Below, piece by piece: positions 46,477-55,968 of a stretch of 58,037 bases of DNA; position 1 is the stretch's first letter; the number at the start of each line of letters is the position of its first letter. Where the stretch lies: contig JAVBYO010000029.1 of assembly GCA_030823955.1 (NCBI GenBank), forward strand, positions 1 to 58,037, written 5' to 3'. This DNA comes from Gallionellaceae bacterium (GTDB lineage Bacteria > Pseudomonadota > Gammaproteobacteria > Burkholderiales > Gallionellaceae). The position numbers and the translations under genes are program-made. The notes below the pieces were generated by a model. That model worked only from the letters and a program-made list of their open reading frames with translations, was not told where the DNA came from and did not search any database.

Positions 46477-47658
46477 TCACGGCGCCGCGCCGCCCATGGT
46501 CTCGACTGCCTGCCACTTGGCCTGGCGCACTTGATACAGGGTGACCGCGCCGCCTTTCAAGTCGCCCTTCGCGTCGAATGCGATCTTGGCGGTCACGCCG
46601 TCATGCACCACCGCGCCCAGCAGCGGCAGATACTTGGCCGGTTCGGCGGAATCGGCTTTTTGCATCGCGGCGATCATCACATTCACCGCATCGTAGCAAT
46701 ACGGCGCATAGAGCTGGATGGGTTGTTTGAACTGTGCTTCATAACGCGTGGCGAAATCGCGCCCGCTCGGCATCTTGTCCAGCGGCACTCCGGGCAAAGA
46801 AGCATACGTGCCCTCGGCAGCACCGCCCGCGTTGTCGATGAACTTCGGCGTGTAACCGCCATCCCCCATCATGAACTGGGTCTTCATACCCAAGGCACGC
46901 AGCTGTTTGACCATGGGAGAACCCTGCGGGTCCATGCCGCCGAAAAAGATCAGGTCGGGTTGTTTGCCTTTGATGGAAGTCAACACGGCCGCAAAATCAA
47001 CCGCCTTGTCGGTGGTGTATTCACGCGCGACGATCTGTGCACCGCTGGCCTGAGCCGACTTCACGAATTCGTCGGCGATACCCTGGCCGTAGGCGGTACG
47101 GTCATCCAACACGGCGATCTTCTTCGCGCCCAGCTTGTTGCTGGCGAACTCGCCCAGCACCTTGCCCTGCTGCGCATCGTTGGCCATCACGCGAAACGCG
47201 GTCTTGTAACCTTGCGCGGTATAGGCCACGGCGGTCGCCGATGGCGCGATCTGGGGAATGCCGTTATCGCTGTAGATGCGCGCGGCGGGGATGCTGGTGC
47301 CGGAATTGAGATGCCCGATGACACCGTTCACTTTTGCATCCACCAGTTTCTGCGCCACGATGGTCGCCGCCTTGGGATCGGACTGGTCGTCCTCACTCAG
47401 CAATTCGAAACGAACTTTCTTGCCCGCGATGGTCAGCCCTTTGGCATTGGCATCCTCGATAGCCATACGTGTGCCGTATTCATTGTCCTTGCCGATATGG
47501 GCCTGTGGCCCGGTAAGCGGTGCCGAGGCACCGATCTTGACCACCAGCTCGGCGGCATCTCCCGCCTGCGGCGCGGAAGTCTCCGTTTTGCCGCAGGCAG
47601 CGAGCAGAAAGATCGGACACAAGGCGAGGAGCAAGGCTGGCTTATTGAATGACATCAT
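46477..47658 (-). CDS. livK: Periplasmic binding lipoprotein of a HAAT (Liv-type) transporter
   Basis: A 393-residue substrate-binding protein of the LivJ/LivK type. The N-terminus has a lipoprotein signal (LLLALCPIFLLAAC, with Cys as the lipidated residue followed by GKTET), so the protein is likely membrane-anchored, unlike E. coli LivK. Motifs are VKIGASAPLTGPQAHIGKD, GVIGHLNSGTSIPAARIYSD and DDRTAYGQGIADEF. The start is one of two adjacent ATGs at 47658 and 47655. It leads the operon. The ligand is not certain. Confidence 0.88.
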   Translation of the reverse strand: MMSFNKPALLLALCPIFLLAACGKTETSAPQAGDAAELVVKIGASAPLTGPQAHIGKDNEYGTRMAIEDANAKGLTIAGKKVRFELLSEDDQSDPKAATIVAQKLVDAKVNGVIGHLNSGTSIPAARIYSDNGIPQIAPSATAVAYTAQGYKTAFRVMANDAQQGKVLGEFASNKLGAKKIAVLDDRTAYGQGIADEFVKSAQASGAQIVAREYTTDKAVDFAAVLTSIKGKQPDLIFFGGMDPQGSPMVKQLRALGMKTQFMMGDGGYTPKFIDNAGGAAEGTYASLPGVPLDKMPSGRDFATRYEAQFKQPIQLYAPYCYDAVNVMIAAMQKADSAEPAKYLPLLGAVVHDGVTAKIAFDAKGDLKGGAVTLYQVRQAKWQAVETMGGAAP

Positions 47659-47725
47659 GAAAACCCGATGGTAAAAGGACTGCGGGATTATCCGTAGCCC
47701 CCTGTTGCTTGTCAATTTTGGGCAA

Positions 47726-47750
47726 TAAAAAAGCCGGCTTGCGCCGGCTT
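47726..47750 (-). terminator. Terminator after the cytochrome c gene
   Basis: An 8-bp stem AAGCCGGC/GCCGGCTT with loop of four bases is followed on the minus strand by six T. It lies 21 bp after the cytochrome stop. Confidence 0.88.
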
Positions 47751-47771
47751 CTTCATTTACATCAGGCGAAA

Positions 47772-48086
47772 TTACAGGCCTTTGATGAAGGCGATGATCT
47801 CAGCCATATCTGCATCGCTGACTTTAGGATTTGCCGGCATAGGCATGGAACCCCAAGCACCCGAGCCACCCTTCTTAACTTTGGTAGCAACACCGTCCCA
47901 AGCTGCTGCATTGCCCTTGTACTTGTCAGCAACTGCCTTCCAAGCCGGACCAACCACCTTCTTGTCCACAGCGTGGCAAGCGGTGCAGTTGTTCTTCTTT
48001 GCAACAGCCGGCATGTCAGTCGCCAGTGCGGAACCAGCAACCATCAGACCTGCTGCAGCAATCATGCTAACCAAAATAGATTTCAT
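47772..48086 (-). CDS. Small periplasmic class I cytochrome c (c551/c552 type)
   Basis: A 104-residue electron carrier. It has a Sec signal peptide (MKSILVSMIAAAGLMVAG, cleavage after ALA), one haem c site CTACH near residue 34, and the axial Met in SMPMPANPKVSDADM near residue 81. The length and the KKNNCTACHAVDKKVVGPA stretch match cytochrome c551/c552 of betaproteobacteria, which hand electrons to terminal oxidases or nitrite reductase. It has its own promoter (48145-48172) and terminator. Low-complexity Lys/Ala composition and codon use suggest high expression. Confidence 0.93.
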   Translation of the reverse strand: MKSILVSMIAAAGLMVAGSALATDMPAVAKKNNCTACHAVDKKVVGPAWKAVADKYKGNAAAWDGVATKVKKGGSGAWGSMPMPANPKVSDADMAEIIAFIKGL

Positions 48087-48144
48087 AGTCTCTCCCTAAT
48101 AGATTTGGACTTCGCTAAAGTTTGGGAATTGTTACCCCGCACGC

Positions 48145-48172
48145 ATTCTAAACAACTCCATCAACTTTGCAA
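48145..48172 (-). promoter_or_regulatory. Sigma-70 promoter of the cytochrome c gene
   Basis: On the minus strand TTGCAA (48167-48172) and TAGAAT (48145-48150) are separated by 16 bp. GGGAGAG precedes the ATG. Confidence 0.6.
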
Positions 48173-48192
48173 CTCCCCCAAAGGACACTTTC

Positions 48193-48801
48193 TCAACTGC
48201 CCTCCAGCCACTGGGTCAGGTCTGACCATTGTGCGACATCCTGCTCGGCCAGATGCGGCGGCAAGTCGAAGATGCTCTTGCCCTCGAACGCCGCATTCAC
48301 ATACACCTGCGCCTCGCGCAGATACCCCAGCACCGGCACATCAAGTTGCGCGAGGAACTGTTCCAGTGTCACAGCGGCACGGGTACGCGGGGCCATCCGC
48401 ATCCCCACTACACCGATCTGCACCCGGCCTTTGCGCGCCGCCTTTTCCTCACTCAGCGCATGCAAGAAGTCGTAACTGGCCTGGATATCGAACAGCGAGG
48501 GCGCGATGGGCACAATAATCTTTTGCACCAGTTTGATCGCATGCTCCAAGTTCTTGCCATGCAACCCCGCAGGTGAGTCGATCACCAGCACATCGGCCTG
48601 CTCCCGCTGTCCCTGCATAGGCCAGATGATGGGCAAGTCACTGTCACGCTGCGCCAGCCACAGACTGGCCGATTTCTGCCTGTCCAGATCGAGCATCGCC
48701 ACATGTTTGCCGGTCGAGGCCAGATACCCGGCAATATTGGTACTCAGCGTAGTCTTGCCGCTGCCGCCCTTGGGATTTGCAATCAGTATGGCTTCCATCA
48801 T
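48193..48801 (-). CDS. Orphan ParA-family ATPase
   Basis: A 202-residue cytoplasmic ATPase of the ParA/MinD superfamily. The deviant Walker A is NPKGGSGKTTLSTN, the A' box is VAMLDLDRQKSASLW and Walker B is DVLVIDSPAGL. It is short and has no N-terminal DNA-binding domain, and no parB is adjacent, so it is not a standard plasmid partition protein. Such orphan ParAs position chemoreceptors, pili, carboxysomes or other cargo. Its target is unknown. An ilvD 3' fragment lies right upstream. Confidence 0.85.
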   Translation of the reverse strand: MMEAILIANPKGGSGKTTLSTNIAGYLASTGKHVAMLDLDRQKSASLWLAQRDSDLPIIWPMQGQREQADVLVIDSPAGLHGKNLEHAIKLVQKIIVPIAPSLFDIQASYDFLHALSEEKAARKGRVQIGVVGMRMAPRTRAAVTLEQFLAQLDVPVLGYLREAQVYVNAAFEGKSIFDLPPHLAEQDVAQWSDLTQWLEGS

Positions 48802-48824
48802 CGTCCCTTTATCTGCCTACTCGC

Positions 48825-48894
48825 TTATTTTTCCACTTGCGACACGTCGCGCACTGCACCCTTGTCGGCGCTGGTCACCATGAAGGCATCGGCC
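48825..48894 (-). pseudogene. Fragment of a second ilvD 3' end
   Basis: The minus strand reads [19 protein letters not shown] then a stop, the same peptide as the C-terminus of the intact ilvD 140 bp away ([18 protein letters not shown]). The DNA differs at about eight of the last 57 bases, mostly at third positions, so it is an older duplicate or a copy from a relative rather than a recent tandem copy. Similarity ends just upstream, and no start or catalytic part remains. Confidence 0.8.
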
Positions 48895-48964
48895 TGCGGA
48901 CGGCGGAGCAGTGGCTCCACGACAGTGGAGATGCGACCCGGTAGCAGTGCCCTACGCTGCCGCA

Positions 48965-50815
48965 TTATTTCTCCACTTGCGAGACATCGCGAACAGCCCC
49001 CTTGTCAGCCGAGGTCACCATTGCAGCGTAGGCACGCAACGCCGCCGACACCTTACGCGGACGCTCGGCAGTCGGCTTCCAAGCCAGCTTGCCTTTGGCT
49101 TCCATTGCGGCACGACGTTGTGCCAGTTCTGCATCGGAGATCGCCAGATTGATGGTGCGATTGGGGATGTCGATCTCGATACGGTCGCCCTCCTGCACCA
49201 GTCCGATGGCACCGCCGCTGGCTGCTTCCGGCGAAGCATGGCCGATGCTCAAGCCCGAAGTACCGCCGGAGAAGCGTCCGTCAGTGAGCAAGGCACAGGC
49301 TTTGCCCAGCCCTTTCGATTTCAGATACGAGGTCGGATACAACATCTCCTGCATGCCGGGGCCGCCTTTCGGACCTTCGTAACGGATGATGACCACATCG
49401 CCCGCCACGATCTGGTCGGCCAGAATGCCTGCCGTCGCTGCATCTTGGCTCTCGAACACGCGCGCACGTCCGCTGAATTTGAGGATGCTCTCGTCCACAC
49501 CCGCTGTCTTCACGATGCAGCCGTCCAAGGCGATGTTGCCGTGTAACACCGCCAGCCCGCCGTCCTGAGAATAAGCGTGTGCCTGGTCGCGAATGCAGCC
49601 CTTGGCTCGGTCGGCATCCAGCTCGGGATACAGCATGGATTGCGAGAACGCGATGGTGGTGACAATACCGCCGGGAGCGGCACGGTAGAACTTCTTCACC
49701 TCTTCGTCTTTGCTCAGCGTGATGTCCCACTGCTTGAGACCTTCGCGCAAATTCTTGCTGTGCACAGAGCCGACTTCGCCGTGCAACAGCCCGGCACGAT
49801 CCAGCTCACCGAGGATGGCGACGATACCGCCCGCGCGATGCACATCCTCCATGTGATATTCGGAAGACGGTGCGACCTTGCACAAGGTCGGCACATGGCG
49901 CGACAACCTATCCATATCCTTCATAGTGAAATTCACCTCGGCTTCGCGCGCGATGGCCAGCAGGTGCAGTACGGTGTTGGTCGAACCGCCCATAGCGATG
50001 TCCAGCGTCATTGCGTTCTCGAACGCAGCAAAGGTCGCGATGCTGCGCGGCAATATCGATGCGTCGTCCAGTTCGTAGTAACGCTTGCACAGATCGACGA
50101 TCAAACGTCCGGCGCGCAGGAACAGTTGCTTGCGTTCGGCATGTGTCGCCACCAGCGAACCATTGCCGGGCAAAGACAATCCCAGTGCTTCTGTTAGACA
50201 ATTCATCGAATTGGCAGTGAACATACCGGAGCAAGAACCGCAGGTCGGACAAGCGGAACGCTCGATGGCATCCACTTCTGCGTCGCTTATACGGCTGTCG
50301 GCGGCAGCGACCATGGCATCCACCAGATCGAGACCTTTGATCTTGCCCTGCCAGTTGACCTTGCCCGCCTCCATAGGCCCGCCGGAAACGAACACCACCG
50401 GGATGTTCAGGCGCATCGCGGCCATCAGCATGCCGGGCGTGATCTTGTCGCAATTGGAGATACACACCAGCGCGTCGGCGCAGTGCGCGTTCACCATGTA
50501 TTCCACCGAATCGGCGATCAAGTCGCGCGAAGGCAGCGAATACAGCATGCCGTCATGTCCCATCGCGATGCCGTCGTCGATGGCGATGGTATTGAACTCC
50601 TTGGCGATGCCGCCCGCCTTTTCGATCTCGCGCGCCACCAGTTGCCCCATATCCTTGAGGTGCACGTGGCCGGGCACGAACTGGGTGAAAGAGTTGGCGA
50701 TGGCGATGATGGGCTTGCCGAAGTCGCCTTCGGTCATGCCTGTGGCGCGCCACAGGGAGCGGGCGCCGGCCATGTTGCGGCCATGGGTGGAGGTGCGGGA
50801 ACGATAAGCAGGCAT
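48965..50815 (-). CDS. ilvD: Dihydroxy-acid dehydratase
   Basis: A 616-residue iron-sulfur enzyme of branched-chain amino acid synthesis that dehydrates 2,3-dihydroxy acids to 2-keto acids. The cluster ligands are in [15 protein letters not shown] and [38 protein letters not shown] is the C-terminal signature. The length fits the E. coli-type enzyme. It is divergent from lgt, with 65 bp between the starts containing TATAAT (50846-50851) on the plus strand. Product supply for leucine, isoleucine and valine fits the nearby liv uptake genes only loosely. Confidence 0.95.
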   Translation of the reverse strand: MPAYRSRTSTHGRNMAGARSLWRATGMTEGDFGKPIIAIANSFTQFVPGHVHLKDMGQLVAREIEKAGGIAKEFNTIAIDDGIAMGHDGMLYSLPSRDLIADSVEYMVNAHCADALVCISNCDKITPGMLMAAMRLNIPVVFVSGGPMEAGKVNWQGKIKGLDLVDAMVAAADSRISDAEVDAIERSACPTCGSCSGMFTANSMNCLTEALGLSLPGNGSLVATHAERKQLFLRAGRLIVDLCKRYYELDDASILPRSIATFAAFENAMTLDIAMGGSTNTVLHLLAIAREAEVNFTMKDMDRLSRHVPTLCKVAPSSEYHMEDVHRAGGIVAILGELDRAGLLHGEVGSVHSKNLREGLKQWDITLSKDEEVKKFYRAAPGGIVTTIAFSQSMLYPELDADRAKGCIRDQAHAYSQDGGLAVLHGNIALDGCIVKTAGVDESILKFSGRARVFESQDAATAGILADQIVAGDVVIIRYEGPKGGPGMQEMLYPTSYLKSKGLGKACALLTDGRFSGGTSGLSIGHASPEAASGGAIGLVQEGDRIEIDIPNRTINLAISDAELAQRRAAMEAKGKLAWKPTAERPRKVSAALRAYAAMVTSADKGAVRDVSQVEK

Positions 50816-50880
50816 GATGTCTCTCTAATGTAATGGTGATACACGTATAATCTACCGCTCAATTCTAACCGATTCGCCCC

Positions 50881-51666
50881 ATGCTCGTTCATCCGCAATT
50901 CGACCCTGTCGCCATCCACCTCGGCTCCTTCGGCATCCACTGGTACGGGCTGATGTATCTGCTCGGGTTCGCCGCCTTCATCTGGCTGGGCAGAAAGCGT
51001 CTGCACGCACGGAACCAACCCGGCTGGGACGACAAATTTCTCGATGACCTGTTGTTCTATGGCGTGTTGGGTGTGATCCTTGGCGGGCGGCTGGGCGAGG
51101 TGTTGTTCTACAACCCCGATTATTATTTTTCACATCCGGAAAAGATCCTCGCCGTATGGGAAGGCGGCATGTCTTTCCACGGCGGTTTCCTCGGCGTACT
51201 GGTGGCGATGGCAATATTCGCGCGCAGCCGCCACATCGGCTGGCTCGCGCTGATGGATTTCATCGCGCCACTCACGCCGCCGGGGCTGGCGTTCGGGCGT
51301 ATCGGCAACTTCATCAACGGCGAACTGTGGGGGCGCCCGACCGATATGCCGTGGGGCATGGTTTTCCCGAACGTGGACGGCTTGCCGCGCCATCCCTCTC
51401 AGTTATACGAATTCGCTCTGGAAGGCGTCCTATTGTTCACAGTGCTGTGGTTGTATTCGCGCCAGCCGCGTCCGGCTGGTGCCGTGCTCGGACTGGCCAT
51501 CGCCGCCTACGGCTGTTTCCGTTTCCTGGCCGAATTCACGCGCACACCGGATGACGGCATCTTCGGCCTGATGACTCTCGGTGTCAGCATGGGACAGTGG
51601 CTGAGTCTGCCGATGATCCTCGCCGGTGTCCTGCTGATGATATACGCGCACCGCCGCGCGGCTTGA
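50881..51666 (+). CDS. lgt: Prolipoprotein diacylglyceryl transferase
   Basis: A 261-residue inner membrane enzyme that transfers diacylglycerol from phosphatidylglycerol to the lipobox Cys of prolipoproteins. It has about seven helices. Diagnostic motifs are [37 protein letters not shown] with the essential His, and [16 protein letters not shown]. It is essential in Gram-negative bacteria. A TATAAT in the upstream gap is a plausible -10. Confidence 0.95.
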   Translation: MLVHPQFDPVAIHLGSFGIHWYGLMYLLGFAAFIWLGRKRLHARNQPGWDDKFLDDLLFYGVLGVILGGRLGEVLFYNPDYYFSHPEKILAVWEGGMSFHGGFLGVLVAMAIFARSRHIGWLALMDFIAPLTPPGLAFGRIGNFINGELWGRPTDMPWGMVFPNVDGLPRHPSQLYEFALEGVLLFTVLWLYSRQPRPAGAVLGLAIAAYGCFRFLAEFTRTPDDGIFGLMTLGVSMGQWLSLPMILAGVLLMIYAHRRAA

Positions 51667-51722
51667 CAGCGATGTCGCACTCACCCACCATTTCACCCCT
51701 TTCATTCCGGTAACATCCCGAT

Positions 51723-53006
51723 TTGGACACACTTTCTTTAGATGCACTGCTCGGAATTCTGCTGTTGCTGCTGATCTTCGGCGCATGGTTCTCGGCGGCA
51801 GAGACCAGCATGATGGCCATCAACCGCCATCGCCTGAACCACCTGATACGCAAGGGCAACCGTAGCGCCAAACTCACCGGCCGCCTGCTGTCCAAGGTGG
51901 ACAAACTGCTCGGCTCCATCCTGTTCGGCAACACCCTGCTCAACGTGGCGGCGGCGGCCATCACCAACATCGTCATCATGCGTCTGTTCGGTGCCAGCGA
52001 ACTGGCACTGCTGCTCGGCACACTGCTCATCACCTTTATCCTGCTGGTCTTCAGCGAGATCATGCCCAAGGTCATCGCGGCCAGTTATCCGGAACGGGTC
52101 GCGCTGCCTTCCAGCTACCTGCTCACCCCGCTCATCACCCTGTTCCATCCGGTCGTCTCCATCGCCAGCGCCATCGTCAAAGGTTTTCTGTCGCTGTTGC
52201 GTATCAAGGTGCAGACCGACCAGAGCAAACAGAAGGTCAGCCTGGAAGAAGTGCGTATGCTGGTGCTGGAAGCGGAGCAGTTCCTGCCGCACAAACACCA
52301 GAAGATGCTGCTCAATCTGGTCGATCTGGAACGGGTCGAGGTCGATGACGTGATGATCCCGCGCAGTCAGATCGAGGCACTCGACATCCATGCCGATCCC
52401 GATGTCCTGAAGCAGCAATTGGCGACTTGTCACCATACCCTACTGCCGGTGTATGAAGACGCACTGAACAATATCGTCGGCATCCTGCATGTACGCAAGA
52501 CCCTCGCCCTGTTGCAGCAGGAGACGTTCAGCGCCGAAGCCCTGCGTGAGTTATTGCAGGAACCGTATTTCATCCCGGCCAACACCACCCTGCTCACCCA
52601 GTTGCAACATTTCCAGGAACGCCAGTTGCGCCTCGGACTGATCGTGGACGAATACGGCGAACTGCAGGGACTGGTCACACTGGAGAACATCCTGGAAGAG
52701 ATCGTCGGCGACTTCACCACCCAGTCACCGGCACAGACGGGTAAATTCTTCCGCCAGGAAGACGGCAGTCTGTTCATCGAGGGTAGCACCCTGCTGCGCG
52801 ACCTGAACCGCAAGATGGGCTTACATTTCCCGCTGGACGGAGCCAAGACCCTGAACGGCCTGATCCTGGAACATCTGGAAGATATCCCGGAAGCGGGAAC
52901 CAGCCTGAAGATCAGCGGTTATCCGATCGAGATCATGCAGACACAGGATCGTGTGGTGAAAGTCGCGCGCATATTCGTAGTTCCGCAAAAAACCGCTGCG
53001 CCCTAG
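51723..53006 (+). CDS. CNNM/CBS/CorC-domain protein (HlyC/CorC family)
   Basis: A 427-residue inner membrane protein. It has a CNNM domain of about four helices (AWFSAAETSMMAINRHRLN, GNTLLNVAAAAITN, SEIMPKVIAASYPERVA), a pair of CBS domains (DVMIPRSQIEALD onward, DEYGELQGLVTLENILEEIVGDF) and a C-terminal CorC-HlyC transporter-associated domain. Related proteins affect Mg2+ or Co2+ movement and resistance; the exact ion is not known. The start codon appears to be TTG at 51723, since no ATG or GTG lies in frame near the conserved N-terminus. The ribosome site is weak. Confidence 0.88.
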   Translation: MDTLSLDALLGILLLLLIFGAWFSAAETSMMAINRHRLNHLIRKGNRSAKLTGRLLSKVDKLLGSILFGNTLLNVAAAAITNIVIMRLFGASELALLLGTLLITFILLVFSEIMPKVIAASYPERVALPSSYLLTPLITLFHPVVSIASAIVKGFLSLLRIKVQTDQSKQKVSLEEVRMLVLEAEQFLPHKHQKMLLNLVDLERVEVDDVMIPRSQIEALDIHADPDVLKQQLATCHHTLLPVYEDALNNIVGILHVRKTLALLQQETFSAEALRELLQEPYFIPANTTLLTQLQHFQERQLRLGLIVDEYGELQGLVTLENILEEIVGDFTTQSPAQTGKFFRQEDGSLFIEGSTLLRDLNRKMGLHFPLDGAKTLNGLILEHLEDIPEAGTSLKISGYPIEIMQTQDRVVKVARIFVVPQKTAAP

Positions 53007-53129
53007 CCGCTTTACAAAGCGTGCAAAGCCAAGCATGATGCAAAAAACCTTTACAATCCCGCTTATTGGGGAGAATTGTTAATAATCCGAATCACTCATG
53101 ATCGTGGCTCTTTGAGTTGAGGAAACAGA

Positions 53130-54350
53130 ATGGCGACTGCACACAAAACAGAAAAAGCAAAAGAACATCTTTATAGCTGGGAAGGCAAGGACAAGGGCGG
53201 CAAAGTCGTCAAAGGTGAGATGCGCTCCTCCGGCGAAGCCAGCGTCTCCGCCCATCTGCGTCGTCAGGGCATCACCGTATCCAAGATCAAAAAGAGTTCC
53301 GGCCGCGGCGGCTCCGTTTCGGAGAAGGATGTCACGCTGTTCACCCGCCAGCTCGCCACCATGCTGAAATCCGGCGTGCCGTTGTTGCAAGCGTTCGATA
53401 TCGTGGGCAAAGGCCACGATAACCCCGCAGTCGCGCGTCTGCTGCTCGACATCAAGACCGATGTCGAGACCGGCAGCAGTCTGGAACAGGCGTTCCGCAA
53501 ATTTCCGCTCTACTTCGACGACCTGTTCTGCAACCTCATCGGCGCGGGTGAACAGGCCGGTATCTTGGACAGTCTGCTGGATCGTTTGGCTACTTACAAA
53601 GAAAAGATCCAGGCTATCAAAAGCAAGATCAAGTCCGCGCTGTTCTACCCGATCTCTATCATCGTCATCGCTTTTGTCATCACTGCGGTCATCATGATCT
53701 TCGTCATCCCCGCATTCAAGGAGATGTTCAAGAACTTCGGTGCCGACCTGCCCGCACCGACGCTGGTGGTGATGGCGATGTCCGACTTCTTCGTCACCTG
53801 GTGGTGGGCGATCTTCGGTGCCATCGGCGGCGGCGGCTATTGGTTCTTCTACACCTGGAAACGCAGCAAAGTGATGCAGCGTGCGATGGATCGTTTGCTG
53901 CTCAAAGTCCCCGTGTTCGGCCCGCTGGTGCGCAAAGCCACCATCGCCCGCTGGACACGCACCCTGTCCACCATGTTCGCGGCGGGTGTGCCGCTGGTGG
54001 AAGCGTTCGATTCCGTGGCCGGAGCATCCGGTAATGCGGTGTATTTCGATGCCACCAAAGCGATACAACGCGAGGTGATGTCGGGCAGCAGCCTCACTGT
54101 CTCCATGCAGAACACCAACGTATTCCCGAGCATGGTGTTGCAGATGGTCGCCATCGGCGAAGAGTCCGGCTCCATCGACAGTATGTTGTCGAAAGTGGCG
54201 GACTTCTACGAAGCCGAAGTGGACGATGCGGTGGAAGCACTCTCCAGCCTGATGGAACCGATCATCATGGTGGTACTGGGAACACTGATCGGCGGCATGG
54301 TGGTGGCGATGTATCTGCCGATCTTCAAGATGGGTCAGGCTGTCGGCTAA
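53130..54350 (+). CDS. pilC: Type IV pilus inner membrane platform protein PilC
   Basis: A 406-residue GspF-family protein that anchors the pilus motor ATPases. The start YSWEGKDKGGKVVKGEM is typical PilC. Two repeats each have a cytoplasmic four-helix domain with FTRQLATMLKSGVPLLQAF and WTRTLSTMFAAGVPLVEAF, and three hydrophobic helices follow in total. pilD lies 63 bp downstream after a terminator. The assembly ATPase gene pilB, which usually precedes pilC, is not present; the upstream gene is the CorC-like protein. Confidence 0.92.
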   Translation: MATAHKTEKAKEHLYSWEGKDKGGKVVKGEMRSSGEASVSAHLRRQGITVSKIKKSSGRGGSVSEKDVTLFTRQLATMLKSGVPLLQAFDIVGKGHDNPAVARLLLDIKTDVETGSSLEQAFRKFPLYFDDLFCNLIGAGEQAGILDSLLDRLATYKEKIQAIKSKIKSALFYPISIIVIAFVITAVIMIFVIPAFKEMFKNFGADLPAPTLVVMAMSDFFVTWWWAIFGAIGGGGYWFFYTWKRSKVMQRAMDRLLLKVPVFGPLVRKATIARWTRTLSTMFAAGVPLVEAFDSVAGASGNAVYFDATKAIQREVMSGSSLTVSMQNTNVFPSMVLQMVAIGEESGSIDSMLSKVADFYEAEVDDAVEALSSLMEPIIMVVLGTLIGGMVVAMYLPIFKMGQAVG

Positions 54351-54369
54351 ACATTCAAATAAACAGGAG

Positions 54370-54394
54370 GCGCGGCGCACGCCGCGCTTTTTTT
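54370..54394 (+). terminator. Rho-independent terminator between pilC and pilD
   Basis: A 7-bp GC stem (GCGCGGC/GCCGCGC) with a four-base loop is followed by seven T. It separates pilC from pilD, though the two are usually coexpressed. Confidence 0.85.
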
Positions 54395-54413
54395 CAATCT
54401 CAGCAAAACCGTG

Positions 54414-55286
54414 ATGACCGAACTATTCCTGCTTTTCCAATCGGAGCCTGTTGTTTTCATCGTTGTATGCGGTACGCTGGGCTTGCTTGTCGGCAGTTTT
54501 TTGAACGTCGTCATCCACCGCTTACCCAGGATGCTGGAACGCGGCTGGCAGGCGCAATGCGCGGAACTGTCCGGCACCCCGCTCAAACAAACCGCCCCGT
54601 ACAATCTGCTCGCACCACGCTCGGCGTGTCCGCACTGCGGCCACAAGATCAGCGCGCTGGAAAATATTCCGGTCATCAGCTACTTGCTGTTGCGCGGCAA
54701 ATGCAAAGGTTGTCTGGCCCCTATCTCCATACGTTACCCTGTCGTGGAGGCTATCAGCGGCATACTCAGTGCCTATGCCGCCTGGCATTTCGGTTTCGGC
54801 CTGGCCGGAGTGACTGCCATCCTGTTCATCTGGGCACTCATCGCACTCACTTGTATCGACCTTGACACCCAACTGCTGCCCGATGACATCACCTTGCCGC
54901 TGTTGTGGCTGGGCTTGCTGCTCAACCTGTCCAACACCTATGTCACGCCGGGCGACGCGGTGATCGGTGCCGTTGCTGGCTATCTGGTGTTATGGAGCGT
55001 GTACTGGGCGTTCAAACTCACCACCGGCAAGGAAGGCATGGGTTATGGTGACTTCAAATTACTCGCCGCCATCGGTGCCTGGCTGGGCTGGCAGATGTTG
55101 CCGCTGGTCATCCTGCTCTCCTCCGTGGTTGGCGCCGTGGTCGGCATCAGCCTCATCCTGTTCGCCAAACATGGGCGCGACATCCCCATCCCGTTCGGCC
55201 CTTATCTCGCGGGTGGCGGTTTGATCGCCCTGTTCTGGGGTACAACGCTCACCCAAAGTTACCTGCAATTCATCGCCGCGCCATGA
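54414..55286 (+). CDS. pilD: Prepilin peptidase / N-methyltransferase PilD
   Basis: A 290-residue inner membrane aspartic protease that cleaves and methylates type IV prepilins. The zinc-binding region has two CxxC pairs (CPHCGHK and CKGCLA); the catalytic Asp residues are in LTCIDLDTQLLPDDI and GYGDFKLLAAIG. VGSFLNVVIHRLP is the N-terminal signature. A GTG at 54411 and an ATG at 54414 are both possible. The stop overlaps coaE by four bases. Confidence 0.93.
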   Translation: MTELFLLFQSEPVVFIVVCGTLGLLVGSFLNVVIHRLPRMLERGWQAQCAELSGTPLKQTAPYNLLAPRSACPHCGHKISALENIPVISYLLLRGKCKGCLAPISIRYPVVEAISGILSAYAAWHFGFGLAGVTAILFIWALIALTCIDLDTQLLPDDITLPLLWLGLLLNLSNTYVTPGDAVIGAVAGYLVLWSVYWAFKLTTGKEGMGYGDFKLLAAIGAWLGWQMLPLVILLSSVVGAVVGISLILFAKHGRDIPIPFGPYLAGGGLIALFWGTTLTQSYLQFIAAP

Positions 55287-55909
55287 GCGCATCACACGGA
55301 CATTTGGTGATCGGCCTGACCGGCGGTATCGGCAGCGGTAAAAGTACGGTAGCCGGACTGTTCGAGGGAATGGGAGCCCGCATCATCGACACCGATGTTT
55401 TGTCGCGCGAACTCACCCAAACCGGCGGCGCAGCCATCAATCCGATCCGTAGCACTTTCGGCGACGCTTATCTCGATGCTGACGGCGCGCTGGAGCGGGG
55501 CAAGATGCGTAGCCTGATCTTTGCGGATGCGGTCGCCAAGCAACGTCTCGAGGCTATCCTGCATCCGGCCATCCGTACGCTGGCCGGGCAACGCCTCAAG
55601 ACGGCCACCCCAGCGCCCTACACCCTGCTGGTCGTTCCCCTGTTATTCGAGACACGGGCTTATCAGGACAGCATACGGCGCACCCTGCTGGTTGATTGCC
55701 CCGAACATCAGCAGATCACCCGCACCATGCAGCGCAGCGGCATGAGCCGAGACGAGGTGCAGTCCATCATGGCACAGCAACTGAGCCGCTCCCAACGCGC
55801 GGCTTTGGCCGATGACATCCTCTGCAACGATGCCGACCTGCCGACACTGGCCGGACAGGTCGCGCACCTGCATGCAAAATATTTGGCGATAGCAGCGGGA
55901 AGCGATTGA
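55283..55909 (+). CDS. coaE: Dephospho-CoA kinase
   Basis: A 208-residue kinase for the last step of coenzyme A synthesis. The P-loop is GLTGGIGSGKSTVA, followed by the substrate region ARIIDTDVLSRELT and the later HPAIRTL and VVPLLFE motifs. Its place after pilD is common in beta- and gammaproteobacteria. It overlaps pilD by four bases. Confidence 0.95.
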   Translation: MSASHGHLVIGLTGGIGSGKSTVAGLFEGMGARIIDTDVLSRELTQTGGAAINPIRSTFGDAYLDADGALERGKMRSLIFADAVAKQRLEAILHPAIRTLAGQRLKTATPAPYTLLVVPLLFETRAYQDSIRRTLLVDCPEHQQITRTMQRSGMSRDEVQSIMAQQLSRSQRAALADDILCNDADLPTLAGQVAHLHAKYLAIAAGSD

Positions 55910-55968
55910 CGGCATGAGCTACTCCATATATCGTTTCGAACCAAATTTATCCCTTCTCTGACTGTTCG

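Noticed and set aside
53079..54380. A 433-codon open frame opposite pilC
   Set aside because: It is His- and Asp-rich and without motifs; pilC on the plus strand is certain.
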